NCBI RefSeq assembly: GCF_019145195.1
Contig: NZ_JAHSTW010000012.1
Span: 1 to 64,000 of the forward strand
Source of the DNA: Pseudomonas siliginis
Lineage (GTDB): Bacteria > Pseudomonadota > Gammaproteobacteria > Pseudomonadales > Pseudomonadaceae
Length of the DNA: 64,000 bases
Direction: 5' to 3'
Shown here: one piece after another, positions 35,545 through 44,507 of the stretch
Layout of the letters: the number at the start of each line of letters is the position of its first letter
Numbering within the stretch: the first letter of the stretch is position 1
Translations under genes and position numbers: made by a program
Notes under the pieces: generated by a model
Databases searched by the model: none
What the model was told of the DNA's origin: nothing
What the model saw: only the letters and a program-made list of their open reading frames with translations

Positions 35545-36561
35545 ATGTCTTCCTTGAATCAGGCGCTGCGCGCCGCCCTCGATCAACGCCAGGACCTGCT
35601 CGCTGCGCTGCACAGCCAGGGCACCGATTGCTATCGGCTGTTCCACGGCAGCCAGGAAGGTGCCGGCGGCCTGACCATCGACCGCTACGGCCCGCAACTG
35701 CTGGTGCAGAGTTTTCACCAGACGCTCGAACGTGACGACCTGCTGCAACTGCACGCCATGGTCAACCAGACCCTGGGCTTCGACAGCCTGCTGGTCTACA
35801 ACGACCGCTCCCGTGGCAACTCGCGGATCGATCGCGAGGACAGCATCTATAAAGCCGATGACGCCGCACTGGCGGATCTGGTCGGGCATGAATGGCGCCT
35901 GAACTACCGCGTGCGCGGGCGTCATGCCGGGCAGGATCCGCTGCTGTTCCTCGACCTGCGCAACACCCGTGGCTGGGTCAAGGATCACGCGCAAGGCAAA
36001 AGCGTGCTCAACCTGTTCGCCTACACCTGTGGTGTTGGCCTCAGTGCGGCGGCCGGCGGTGCGCGCGAGGTGTGCAACCTGGACTTTGCCGAGGGCAATC
36101 TTGCGGTCGGTCGCGAGAATGGATTGCTCAACCCGCAACTGCCGGAGATGCAATTCATTCAGTCCGATTACTTCCCGGCAATCCGCCAACTCGCCGGCCT
36201 GCCGATCAGCGTGCGACGCGGGCAGAAGCTGCCGAGCTATCAGCGCCTCGAACAGCGCCAATACGATCTGGTCCTGCTCGATCCGCCGGCGTGGGCCAAA
36301 AGCGCATTTGGCACGGTCGACCTGCTACGCGATTATCAAAGCCTGCTCAAACCGGCCCTGCTGACCACCGCCGACAATGGCGTACTGATCTGCTGCAATA
36401 ACCTGGCGAAAGTCAGCATGGACGACTGGCGCGAACAAGTGCTGCGCTGCGCCGAAAAGGCCGGCCGCCCGGTGCGCGAATGGAGCGTGATGACCCCGGG
36501 TGCCGACTTCCCCTCGCGGGACCAGCAGCCACCGTTGAAGACACTGATTTTGCAGCTCTAA
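35545..36561 (+). CDS. Class I SAM-dependent methyltransferase, RlmI-like
   Basis: This 338-residue protein has motif I NLFAYTCGVGLSAAAGGA near residue 155 and the catalytic-site motif LLDPPAWAKSAFG near residue 250. These place it with rRNA large-subunit methyltransferases of the RlmI/RlmK type. The N-terminal part is shorter than in RlmI (about 396 residues) and I do not see a complete PUA domain. The target base is not known from sequence. I start at ATG 35545, which has AAGG upstream, instead of the longer frame that runs back into the repeat. Confidence 0.82.
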   Translation: MSSLNQALRAALDQRQDLLAALHSQGTDCYRLFHGSQEGAGGLTIDRYGPQLLVQSFHQTLERDDLLQLHAMVNQTLGFDSLLVYNDRSRGNSRIDREDSIYKADDAALADLVGHEWRLNYRVRGRHAGQDPLLFLDLRNTRGWVKDHAQGKSVLNLFAYTCGVGLSAAAGGAREVCNLDFAEGNLAVGRENGLLNPQLPEMQFIQSDYFPAIRQLAGLPISVRRGQKLPSYQRLEQRQYDLVLLDPPAWAKSAFGTVDLLRDYQSLLKPALLTTADNGVLICCNNLAKVSMDDWREQVLRCAEKAGRPVREWSVMTPGADFPSRDQQPPLKTLILQL

Positions 36562-36590
36562 TCCCTCAAGCATGAGCGATTACATTCCCC

Positions 36591-36678
36591 TGTGGGAGCG
36601 AGCCTGCTCGCGAAAGCGCAGTGTCAGTCGACTTGTTTTTCACTGAACCAGCGCATTCGCGAGCAGGCTCGCTCCCAC
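36591..36678. repeat. REPIN
   Basis: Inverted REP arms (TGTGGGAGCGAGCCTGCTCG and its complement) are separated by 36 bases, between the methyltransferase and the DUF748 gene. Confidence 0.92.
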
Positions 36679-36783
36679 CTGGGAGATCTATTCCTACAGA
36701 AATTTCTGAACAATCCTGTCCCACATCAAGCACTTCGGAACCAGAATCGCGTGCCATACTCCAAGGCACTCCGATTCAGACAG

Positions 36784-39735
36784 ATGAAGCCGCACATGCC
36801 CAAAGGATTGATTCGCGCGATTGGCGCACTGCTGACAGCCCTGGCCCTCTACAGCCTGCTGGGGTTTCTGATCCTGCCGGGCATTGCCTTGCGCGTGGCC
36901 AACCAGCAACTGGCCAATTACGCGACGGTGCCGGCGCATCTGCAGCGCATCGAACTCAACCCCTTCAGCCTTGAGGTCACCCTGTGGGGCCTGGTGATCG
37001 GCGAGCCGGGCAAGGAGCAGGTCGGCTTCGACCGCCTCTATGCCAACCTGCAAATCGACAGCCTGTGGACCAAAGCGCTGCACCTGTCCGACATCGAACT
37101 GGACAAACCCAAAAGCGAAATCCTCTTCGCCAAGGACGGCAAGCTCAACCTGCTGGGCCTGTTCAACGTGCCGCCGAGCGAGCCGACACCCGCCGATCCC
37201 GACGCCAAGCCATTCCCGCTGCGTATCGACAACATCAAACTGGCCGGCGGCGTGGTGCATTTCGAGGATATGCGGCCCAGCGAGCCGATCGAATTTCTCT
37301 ATAACGACCTCAGTTTCGAGCTGAAAAACCTCAGCACTCTGCCCGAGGACAGCGCCGACATGACCCTCGTCGCCATCGGCCCCGCTGGCGGGCGGATCGA
37401 CTGGACGGGCAATTTCAGCCTGATCCCGTTCACCTCCGAAGGCACCCTGAAAGTCACCGATGGCCAGATGAAATCCTTCTGGCCATACGTGCGTGATGCC
37501 GTGCCGCTGGTGCTGGAAAACGGCGTGGTCAGCCTCAGCACCGAGTACAAACTCAACCTGTCGAAACAGACCGAACTGCTGCTGAGCAACGTCGCGGTGA
37601 GCATTGCGCCGTTCGCCATCAAGGCCCCGGACGGACGTCCACTGGCCAGGCTCGAACGCCTCGACGTCAGCGACACCTCGCTGGACCTGGCCAAGCAGCA
37701 AGTGGTGGTTGGCAAGATCCGCAGCAACAAACTGGAAACCTGGGCGGCGCTGGAAGCCGACGGCCAACTGGACTGGCAGAAGCTGTTCGCCAGCCAACCG
37801 TCGAAACCGGCGGCCAAAGCCGCTGCCGAACCGGCGGAAACACCTGCCGCCGCCGACTCGCCGAAACCTGAACCAAGCGCCCCGAGCAAGCCATGGCAGG
37901 TGCTAGTCAAAGATGTGCAACTGCGCAACTACACGGTCCATCTCGCCGACCGCTCGGCGCAACCGGCGGTGGCGCTGGACATCACCCCGCTGAACGTCGA
38001 CCTGCAGGATTTCGACAGCCTCAACGGCTCGCCTTTCAAGCTCAAGCTCGACAGCGGTCTGGGCAAGCAAGGCAAGATCAGCGCCGACGGCACGGTCAAT
38101 CTGGCCCCGGTCAACGCACAGCTCAACGTGAAAACCGAGGACGTCGACTTGCGTGTCGCGCAGTCCTACATCAACCCGTTCATTCGCCTGGAACTGCGCA
38201 GCGGCATGCTCGGCAGTGACCTCAAGGTCAACCTGAAAAGCACCGAGCCACTGGCCCTCAGCGTCACCGGTCGCGCGCAGATCGATCAACTGCACACCCT
38301 CGATACGCTGAAGACCCGCGACTTCCTCAAATGGCAGCAAGTCGTGGTCGACGGCATCAACTATCAGCACGGCGACAGCCTGTCGATCGACAAGGTCAAC
38401 CTGTTGCAGCCGTATGTGCGTTTCATGATCAACGACGACCGCACCACCAACGTCGACGACCTACTGATCCCGCAACCAGCCGACAGCGGCGCCAAACCTG
38501 CCGGAGCCAAACCGGCTAGCAAGGACAAACCACTGGGCATTCACATCGGTGCGATTGCGATCAACGACGGCTCGGCCAACTTCGCCGACTTCAGCCTGAC
38601 GCCGAATTTTGCCACCGCCGTGCAACAGCTCAACGGCCAGATCGGTACCATCGACAGTCGCCAGGCAAAACCGGCCAGCGTCGACATCAAAGGCAAGGTC
38701 GACCGTTATGCGCCGGTGACCATCAAGGGTGCGGTCAATCCGTTTGACCCGATGGCCAGCCTCGATATCGCCACCAGTTTCAAGCGCGTCGAACTGACAA
38801 CCCTGACGCCCTACTCCGGCAAATTCGCCGGCTACCGCATCCGCAAGGGCCGGCTCAACCTTGATCTGCACTATCTGATCACCAAAGGCCAACTGAAAGC
38901 CGAGAACAAAGTCGTCGTCGAGCAGTTGCAACTGGGCGAGAAGGTCGACAGCCCTGATGCAGTGAGTCTGCCGCTGAAACTGGCGATCGCCCTGCTCAAG
39001 GACGTCGACGGCAAGATCTCCATCGAATTGCCAGTGACCGGCGACCTGAATAATCCACAGTTCAGCGTCATGCCCATCGTCTGGCAGACCCTGCGCAACC
39101 TCATCGTCAAAGCCGCCGCCGCGCCGTTCAAGATGATCGGCGGGCTGGTCAGTGGCGGCGGCTCCGAAGACCTCGGCACGGTGTCCTTCGCGCCGGGCTC
39201 CAGCGATCTGAGCAAAGACGCCGAAGCGGCGCTGGTGAAACTGTCGCAAGCGCTCAAGGAACGTCCGGCGCTGCGCCTGGAAATCGAAGGCACTGCCGCG
39301 AAGAGCAGCGATGGGCCACTGCTCGCCGAGCAACGTCTGGAACGCGAATACCAATACAACTACTACAAGATGCTCCAGCGCCGTGGCGACAAAGTTCCGG
39401 CCCAGGCCTCGCTGCTGCAAGTGCCCGAAAGCGAGAAAGGCGCGTTGCTCGAAGGCATCTACCGCACCCGCCTGAAAACCCAGCCACCGGCAGAATGGAA
39501 AGACCTGGGCAAGGAAGAACGCACGGCGAAAATGCGCCAAGGCGTGATCGCGTTCTGGAGCGGCAGCGAGGTGCTGTTGCGACAGTTGGGCCAGGATCGC
39601 GCCAGCACCATCAAGGATTACCTGGTCGACAAGGGCAAGCTCGAAGATGACCGCGTGTACTTCATCGACGCCAACCTCGGCGAGGCCGAAAGCGATGGCC
39701 GTGTGGTCACGCAAATGCACCTGGATGCCGAATGA
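36784..39735 (+). CDS. DUF748 (AsmA-like) large envelope protein
   Basis: This 983-residue protein has one N-terminal membrane helix (IGALLTALALYSLLGFLILP) and a very long, beta-rich body with repeated short strands, the mark of DUF748 in the AsmA-like group. A Pro/Ala linker lies near residues 340-370. The C-terminal ~200 residues contain FAPGSSDLSKDAEAALVKLS and LRLEIEGTAAKSSDGPLLAE, resembling an OmpA-like fold. AsmA-like proteins are implicated in lipid transport between membranes; this is family inference. The frame is open back into the REPIN, but ATG 36784 or 36796 is the sensible start. Confidence 0.85.
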   Translation: MKPHMPKGLIRAIGALLTALALYSLLGFLILPGIALRVANQQLANYATVPAHLQRIELNPFSLEVTLWGLVIGEPGKEQVGFDRLYANLQIDSLWTKALHLSDIELDKPKSEILFAKDGKLNLLGLFNVPPSEPTPADPDAKPFPLRIDNIKLAGGVVHFEDMRPSEPIEFLYNDLSFELKNLSTLPEDSADMTLVAIGPAGGRIDWTGNFSLIPFTSEGTLKVTDGQMKSFWPYVRDAVPLVLENGVVSLSTEYKLNLSKQTELLLSNVAVSIAPFAIKAPDGRPLARLERLDVSDTSLDLAKQQVVVGKIRSNKLETWAALEADGQLDWQKLFASQPSKPAAKAAAEPAETPAAADSPKPEPSAPSKPWQVLVKDVQLRNYTVHLADRSAQPAVALDITPLNVDLQDFDSLNGSPFKLKLDSGLGKQGKISADGTVNLAPVNAQLNVKTEDVDLRVAQSYINPFIRLELRSGMLGSDLKVNLKSTEPLALSVTGRAQIDQLHTLDTLKTRDFLKWQQVVVDGINYQHGDSLSIDKVNLLQPYVRFMINDDRTTNVDDLLIPQPADSGAKPAGAKPASKDKPLGIHIGAIAINDGSANFADFSLTPNFATAVQQLNGQIGTIDSRQAKPASVDIKGKVDRYAPVTIKGAVNPFDPMASLDIATSFKRVELTTLTPYSGKFAGYRIRKGRLNLDLHYLITKGQLKAENKVVVEQLQLGEKVDSPDAVSLPLKLAIALLKDVDGKISIELPVTGDLNNPQFSVMPIVWQTLRNLIVKAAAAPFKMIGGLVSGGGSEDLGTVSFAPGSSDLSKDAEAALVKLSQALKERPALRLEIEGTAAKSSDGPLLAEQRLEREYQYNYYKMLQRRGDKVPAQASLLQVPESEKGALLEGIYRTRLKTQPPAEWKDLGKEERTAKMRQGVIAFWSGSEVLLRQLGQDRASTIKDYLVDKGKLEDDRVYFIDANLGEAESDGRVVTQMHLDAE

Positions 39736-40031
39736 CCGTGCGTAACTGGCTGGCTGTGCTCGCTCTGACCTGCGCCGCCGGCCACGCGTCGGCTTCGGAT
39801 ACATTGCGCTGCGGCAGCCAGTTGATCAGCCTCGGCGACCGCGCCAGCGAAGTGCTGCAAAAATGTGGCGAGCCGGTCAGTCGCGACGTGCTCGGCTACA
39901 AGCGCAGTGCCAATCGCCGCGAAGAGTTTCAGGTCGAGGAATGGACCTACGGCCCGAACAACGGCATGTACCAGTACCTGCGCTTCGAAGGTAATCGCCT
40001 GCGGCAGATCAACAGCAAACGCGGTAATTAA
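39732..40031 (+). CDS. DUF2845 periplasmic protein
   Basis: This small exported protein of 99 residues has a signal peptide (MTVRNWLAVLALTCAAGHASA) and a DUF2845 domain beginning DTLRCGSQLISLGDRASEVL, with two Cys (in LRCGS and LQKCGEP) that may form a disulfide. The ATG overlaps the DUF748 stop (ATGA), so the two are co-translated and may act together in the envelope. The function of the family is unknown. Confidence 0.87.
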   Translation: MTVRNWLAVLALTCAAGHASASDTLRCGSQLISLGDRASEVLQKCGEPVSRDVLGYKRSANRREEFQVEEWTYGPNNGMYQYLRFEGNRLRQINSKRGN

Positions 40032-40049
40032 GCCGTACGAAATTCACCC

Positions 40050-40139
40050 TGTGGGAGCGAGCCTGCTCGCGAATACGGTCTGTCTACTGACGAACTTGTC
40101 GGCTGACACTACGCATTCGCGAGCAGGCTCGCTCCCACA
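40050..40139. repeat. REPIN
   Basis: Inverted REP arms with the standard core lie directly after the DUF2845 gene, with about 40 bases between arms. Confidence 0.92.
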
Positions 40140-40160
40140 TTGGTATCGCCCAAATAGAAC

Positions 40161-40186
40161 AGGCCCCGACACAAGTGCCGGGGCCT
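40161..40186. terminator. GC-rich hairpin between convergent DUF2845 and BON genes
   Basis: AGGCCCCG-A-CAC pairs with GTG-C-CGGGGCCT, but neither side has a proper T-tract. It probably ends both converging transcripts weakly. Confidence 0.5.
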
Positions 40187-40294
40187 GTAATGGCCACATC
40201 CGTGTGACCGTTCGCATGAACTCTAAAGTTGCGGCAGACGTATTGCTCGGCCCGTCTGTCGCGTCTTCTCCCGGTTCAGGCGAGAAGTCTTGCC

Positions 40295-40648
40295 TTACTC
40301 GGCTTTCAGGCCGTCAGCGGAGACCGCTTTAACGCCTTTGATTTTCTTGGCAATGCCAACGGCGACTTCTTTCTGCGACTCGGTTACCGCAGTGGTCGAC
40401 GACAGGGAAACTACACCCTTGTTGGTTTCGACTTTGATGTCGGTGCCTGGAATGCCTTTTTCGGTAACCAGGTCAGCTTTGACCTTGGTGGTGATCCAGG
40501 TGTCGGAAGTAGCTTCTTTAGCCTCGGTAACTTCACCGGCAGCCAGAACCATTGGCGCTTGGGTAGCCTGAGCGGACTGGGCGAAAGCGCCACCAGCCAT
40601 GGTCAGGGTCAGAGCGGTAGCAGCGGCAGTGATAGCGAACTTCTTCAT
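40295..40648 (-). CDS. BON-domain periplasmic protein (OsmY-like)
   Basis: This 117-residue protein has a clear signal peptide (MKKFAITAAATALTLTMAGG, cleavage near AFAQ) and a single BON domain (SDTWITTKVKADLVTEKGIP ... IKVETNKGVVSLSSTTAVTE). OsmY has two BON domains, so this is a half-length relative. BON domains bind membranes or lipids and are often stress-induced. AGGAGT precedes the ATG. A good sigma-54 -24/-12 element lies about 66 bases upstream, which is unexpected for this family. Confidence 0.9.
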   Translation of the reverse strand: MKKFAITAAATALTLTMAGGAFAQSAQATQAPMVLAAGEVTEAKEATSDTWITTKVKADLVTEKGIPGTDIKVETNKGVVSLSSTTAVTESQKEVAVGIAKKIKGVKAVSADGLKAE

Positions 40649-40713
40649 ACGAGTAACTCCTGTTTTTACTGGAAGTCTGCTGTAACGCTTGTCAGCAGGG
40701 TTACCGGAGATAT

Positions 40714-40730
40714 TGCGAACGCTGTGCCAA
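40714..40730 (-). promoter_or_regulatory. Sigma-54-like promoter upstream of the BON gene
   Basis: The minus strand reads TTGGCACAGCGTTCGCA, with GG and GC exactly ten bases apart and 12 of the 14 defined positions of YTGGCACGRNNNTTGCW matching. A start near 40703 would give a 55-base leader. An inverted repeat of TGCATGACGTGCGTG and CACATGCA at about 40804-40832 could be an activator site; GTAAC/GTTAC half-sites lie downstream. Confidence 0.5.
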
Positions 40731-40898
40731 CTTTTTCGACCGCATAAAATCGTTTAAAAACAAACAGTTATGAAAAACGCTGATTTTCATTTTCATGCAA
40801 AATGCATGACGTGCGTGAAAATCACATGCAAGTTGCGGTTTTTTGGAAAGTTCATAAGCTGCTGAAATTATTGGAGCTTTTAAAAACCGTTGCGTAAT

Positions 40899-40927
40899 AA
40901 AAAGCTCCGCAATTGCGGAGCTTTTTA
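40899..40927 (-). terminator. pilA terminator
   Basis: AAAAGCTCCGC pairs with GCGGAGCTTTTT across AATT and has T-runs on both strands. It lies 16 bases after the pilA stop. Confidence 0.92.
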
Positions 40928-40942
40928 AGTTGCAGGTGCGTG

Positions 40943-41359
40943 TCAAACGCCCGGGCAGCTCGTAGTTGTATATTCTTTCGAGCCGGAAAACTTACAGGTC
41001 CAGCCAGTGGTAGGACTGCGTGTCAGCGTTACGGTCTGGCCGAGAACAGGCGCTGGAGCGTTGAGCAGCGTACAAGTAATAGTACCCGTCCCATCGGCGA
41101 CTTTTCCGGAGGCCGCCAACGTGCAATTCTGCGTGGCCGCTGTGCCGCCGTTCACGTTGGTAATGCTCGGGTCAGTCGATCCGGCATTGATCACGTCTTC
41201 AAAATTGACCTTAAGAGCTGATGCTTCCGCAATCCCAGCAATCACCTTCGACCGCGCCTGATACTTCGAATACTGAGGCAAAGCGATAGTCGCCAGAATG
41301 CCGATGATCGCCACGACGATCAGCAGCTCGATCAATGTGAAACCTTGTTGTTTTTTCAT
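40943..41359 (-). CDS. pilA: Type IV major pilin PilA
   Basis: This prepilin of 138 residues has the leader MKKQQG cut before FTLIELLIVVAIIGILATIA, the conserved hydrophobic spine of type IVa pilins with Glu5. The globular part has four Cys (TQNC, TITC, WTCKF, TTSCPG) for two possible disulfides and is short, similar to compact pilins. I start at ATG 41359 because the leader is standard; the longer frame is not coding. It is divergent from pilBCD, which processes and assembles it, and has its own sigma-54 promoter. Confidence 0.94.
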   Translation of the reverse strand: MKKQQGFTLIELLIVVAIIGILATIALPQYSKYQARSKVIAGIAEASALKVNFEDVINAGSTDPSITNVNGGTAATQNCTLAASGKVADGTGTITCTLLNAPAPVLGQTVTLTRSPTTGWTCKFSGSKEYTTTSCPGV

Positions 41360-41407
41360 AGACACGCTCCATGCATGAGTCGAAATCTCATGATCTGAAC
41401 AAGGCTC

Positions 41408-41424
41408 AGCACAGCCCATGCCAA
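41408..41424 (-). promoter_or_regulatory. Sigma-54 promoter of pilA
   Basis: The minus strand reads TTGGCATGGGCTGTGCT, which fits YTGGCACGRNNNTTGCW with two changes and correct ten-base GG/GC spacing. The start would be near 41398, about 39 bases before the ATG. This agrees with PilS-PilR/RpoN control known for PAO1 pilA; pilS and pilR are in this window at 58.6-61.6 kb. Confidence 0.8.
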
Positions 41425-41585
41425 CGCCTTTCAGGCCCCGCCTGCTGGGCGCGCGCAATTTTCTGCGCCGTTTCCTACAACCCGCAACCGCACTATCTGA
41501 CACTTTTTGTCACCTGCACCGGCCGTGTTTGGCGCTGTCACTTGACTAGGCTATAAGTCATGAACGGCAAGCGTGCGGAATCCCC

Positions 41586-43286
41586 ATGAATGACATCGCT
41601 CTGAGCGGTCTGGCCAAGCAATTGGTCCAGGCCGAACTGCTCACGGAAACAAGCGCCCGGCAATCCTGGGCGCAGGCCCAGCGCAATCGCGTGTCGCTGG
41701 TCAATTACCTGGTACACAACAAACTGGTCAACAGCCGGCAGATCGCCGAGATCGCCTCGGAACATTTCGGCATGGCCCTGCTCGATCTCAGCTGCCTCGA
41801 CAAGGAGACTCAGCCGAGGGGCCTGGTCAGTGAAAAACTGGTTCGTCAGCATTGCGCCCTGCCCTTGTGGCGGCGCGGCAACAAATTGTTCGTGGGCCTT
41901 TCCGACCCGAGCAATCAGCAGGCGATCAGCGACATCCAGTTCAGCACCGGCCTGAGCACCGAAGCGATTCTGGTCGAGGACGACAAACTCAGCGACGCCA
42001 TCGACAAGTTCTTCGACAGCCACGCCTCGGGTCTGGAAGAAATGGCCGATGTCGATCTCGACGGCCTCGACGTCGAGTCCATTGATGACAACAAACAGGA
42101 CGTGATCGGCGGCCTCGATGCCGACGACGCCCCGGTCGTGCGCTTCGTGCACAAAATGCTGCTCGATGCGATCAAGAGCGGCTCTTCCGACCTGCATTTC
42201 GAACCCTACGAAAAAAACTATCGGGTGCGCATGCGCACCGACGGCATGCTGCGCGAGGTGGCCAAGCCGCCGATCCAGTTGGCCGGGCGTATTGCCGCTC
42301 GCCTGAAGGTGATGGCCAGTCTGGATATTTCCGAACGGCGCAAACCTCAGGACGGGCGGATCAAGATGCGCCTGTCAAAAAGCAAATCCATCGATTTTCG
42401 CGTCAACACCCTGCCGACCCTGTGGGGCGAAAAAGTGGTGATCCGGATTCTCGACCCGTCCAGTGCACAAATGGGCATCGACGCACTGGGTTACGAAGCC
42501 GAACAAAAAGCCTTGTACCTCGCCGCGCTGAAACAGCCGCAAGGGATGATTCTGGTCACCGGCCCCACCGGCTCCGGTAAAACCGTGTCGCTGTACACCG
42601 GGCTGAATATCCTCAACACCGTCGACATCAACATTTCCACCGCCGAAGACCCGGTGGAAATCAACATGGAAGGCATCAACCAGGTCAACGTCAATCCCCG
42701 CCAAGGGCTGGACTTTGCCCAGGCGCTGCGCTCGTTTCTGCGTCAGGACCCGGACGTGATCATGGTCGGCGAGATCCGCGATCTGGAAACCGCCGAGATC
42801 GCGATCAAGGCCGCGCAGACCGGCCACTTGGTACTGTCGACCCTGCACACCAACAGCGCGGCGGAAACCCTCACGCGCCTGCACAACATGGGCATTCCCG
42901 GTTTCAACATTGCCACTTCGGTCAGCCTGATCATCGCCCAGCGCCTGGCGCGCAAATTGTGCGCGCACTGCAAGCGGCCGCTGGAAATCCCGCACGAGAC
43001 CTTGCTCAAGGAAGGCTTCCCCGAGGAACGCATCGGCCATTTCACGATCTACGAGCCGGTCGGTTGCGATCACTGCAATGGCGGTTACAAAGGACGCGTG
43101 GGGATTTATGAAGTGGTAAAGAACACACCGGACCTGCAACGGTTGATCATGGCCGAAGGCAATTCGCTGGAAATCGATATTCAGATGCGCCGCGACGGCT
43201 TCGCCGATCTGCGCACTTCCGGGCTCCACAAGGCGATGCAAGGCATCACCAGCCTTGAGGAAATCAACCGGGTCACCAAGGATTGA
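41586..43286 (+). CDS. pilB: Type IV pilus assembly ATPase PilB
   Basis: PilB is the hexameric extension ATPase that drives pilin polymerisation. The 566-residue protein has an N-terminal GspE/MshEN-type domain, Walker A GPTGSGKT at about residue 326, Asp box, His box, Walker B (VIMVGEIRDLETAE) and a C-terminal tetracysteine zinc motif (CAHCKRP and CDHCNGG). All key residues are intact. It is the first gene of pilBCD-coaE-yacG. Confidence 0.96.
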   Translation: MNDIALSGLAKQLVQAELLTETSARQSWAQAQRNRVSLVNYLVHNKLVNSRQIAEIASEHFGMALLDLSCLDKETQPRGLVSEKLVRQHCALPLWRRGNKLFVGLSDPSNQQAISDIQFSTGLSTEAILVEDDKLSDAIDKFFDSHASGLEEMADVDLDGLDVESIDDNKQDVIGGLDADDAPVVRFVHKMLLDAIKSGSSDLHFEPYEKNYRVRMRTDGMLREVAKPPIQLAGRIAARLKVMASLDISERRKPQDGRIKMRLSKSKSIDFRVNTLPTLWGEKVVIRILDPSSAQMGIDALGYEAEQKALYLAALKQPQGMILVTGPTGSGKTVSLYTGLNILNTVDINISTAEDPVEINMEGINQVNVNPRQGLDFAQALRSFLRQDPDVIMVGEIRDLETAEIAIKAAQTGHLVLSTLHTNSAAETLTRLHNMGIPGFNIATSVSLIIAQRLARKLCAHCKRPLEIPHETLLKEGFPEERIGHFTIYEPVGCDHCNGGYKGRVGIYEVVKNTPDLQRLIMAEGNSLEIDIQMRRDGFADLRTSGLHKAMQGITSLEEINRVTKD

Positions 43287-43288
43287 AC

Positions 43289-44506
43289 ATGGCGGTCAAG
43301 GCAGTGAAAGTCAGCGTTTACGCCTGGGAAGGCATCGACCGCAAAGGCAGTAAAGTCAGCGGCGAGTTGAGCGGACAGAACCCCGCACTGATCAAGGCGC
43401 AACTGCGCAAACAGGGGATCAACCCGGGCAAGGTGCGCAAGAAATCCGCGTCCCTGCTGACCTTGGGCAAACGCATCAAACCGCAGGACATCGCCCTGTT
43501 CACCCGGCAGATGGCAACGATGATGAAGGCCGGTGTACCGCTGTTGCAGTCCTTCGACATCATCGGCGAAGGCTTCGAAAACCCGGCCATGCGCAAACTG
43601 GTCGATGAGGTCAAACAGGAAGTTGCCGCCGGTAACAGCTTCGCCACGGCCCTGCGCAAGAAGCCGCAATACTTCGACGAGTTGTACTGCAACCTGGTCG
43701 ACGCCGGCGAACAGTCCGGTGCCCTCGACACTTTGCTCGAACGGGTCGCGACCTATAAGGAAAAAAGCGAAGCGCTCAAGGCCAAGATCAAGAAGGCCAT
43801 GACTTACCCTACTGCGGTGGTGCTGGTGGCGGCGGTGGTGACCGGCATTCTGCTGGTCAAAGTGGTGCCGCAGTTCCAGTCGGTATTCTCCGGGTTCGGC
43901 GCCGAACTGCCGGGCTTCACCCTGATGATCATCAGCCTGTCGGAGTTCATGCAGCAGTGGTGGTGGGCGATTCTTTTTGCGCTGGTGGCAGCGTTTTTCG
44001 GCACTCGACACGCGTTGAAGACTTCGCAGGCCCTGCGCGACCGGCGCGATGCCTGGCTGCTGAAGCTGCCGCTGGTGGGCACCTTGACGTACAAGTCCGC
44101 CGTCGCCCGCTTTGCCCGCACCCTGTCGACCACTTTCGCGGCGGGTGTACCGTTGGTGGAAGCGCTGGATTCGGTCGCCGGCGCCACCGGCAATGTGGTG
44201 TTCAAGCGCGCGGTGCTGCGCGTGCGGCAAGACGTCTCGACCGGCATGCAGCTCAATTTCTCGATGCGCAGCACCGGTGTGTTTCCGAACATGGCAGTGC
44301 AGATGACCGCCATCGGCGAGGAGTCCGGGGCACTGGATGACATGCTCGACAAGGTCGCCGGTTTTTATGAAGCGGAAGTCGATAACATGGTCGACAACCT
44401 CACCAGCCTGATGGAGCCGTTCATCATGGTGGTACTGGGGGTCATCGTCGGTGGACTGGTGGTGGCCATGTACCTGCCGATCTTCCAACTCGGCTCAGCG
44501 ATCTGA
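43289..44506 (+). CDS. pilC: Type IV pilus inner-membrane platform protein PilC
   Basis: PilC is a GspF-family platform protein that links the ATPases to the growing pilus. At 405 residues it has two homologous cytoplasmic helical domains (LFTRQMATMMKAGVPLLQSF and RFARTLSTTFAAGVPLVEAL), each followed by hydrophobic segments. I choose the ATG at 43289, two bases after the pilB stop, over an in-frame TTG that overlaps that stop. It is coupled to pilB and pilD. Confidence 0.95.
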   Translation: MAVKAVKVSVYAWEGIDRKGSKVSGELSGQNPALIKAQLRKQGINPGKVRKKSASLLTLGKRIKPQDIALFTRQMATMMKAGVPLLQSFDIIGEGFENPAMRKLVDEVKQEVAAGNSFATALRKKPQYFDELYCNLVDAGEQSGALDTLLERVATYKEKSEALKAKIKKAMTYPTAVVLVAAVVTGILLVKVVPQFQSVFSGFGAELPGFTLMIISLSEFMQQWWWAILFALVAAFFGTRHALKTSQALRDRRDAWLLKLPLVGTLTYKSAVARFARTLSTTFAAGVPLVEALDSVAGATGNVVFKRAVLRVRQDVSTGMQLNFSMRSTGVFPNMAVQMTAIGEESGALDDMLDKVAGFYEAEVDNMVDNLTSLMEPFIMVVLGVIVGGLVVAMYLPIFQLGSAI

Positions 44507-44507
44507 C

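Noticed and set aside
36592..36783. N-terminal extension of the DUF748 protein
   Set aside because: The frame is open through a REPIN; the translated REP is not a real protein segment.
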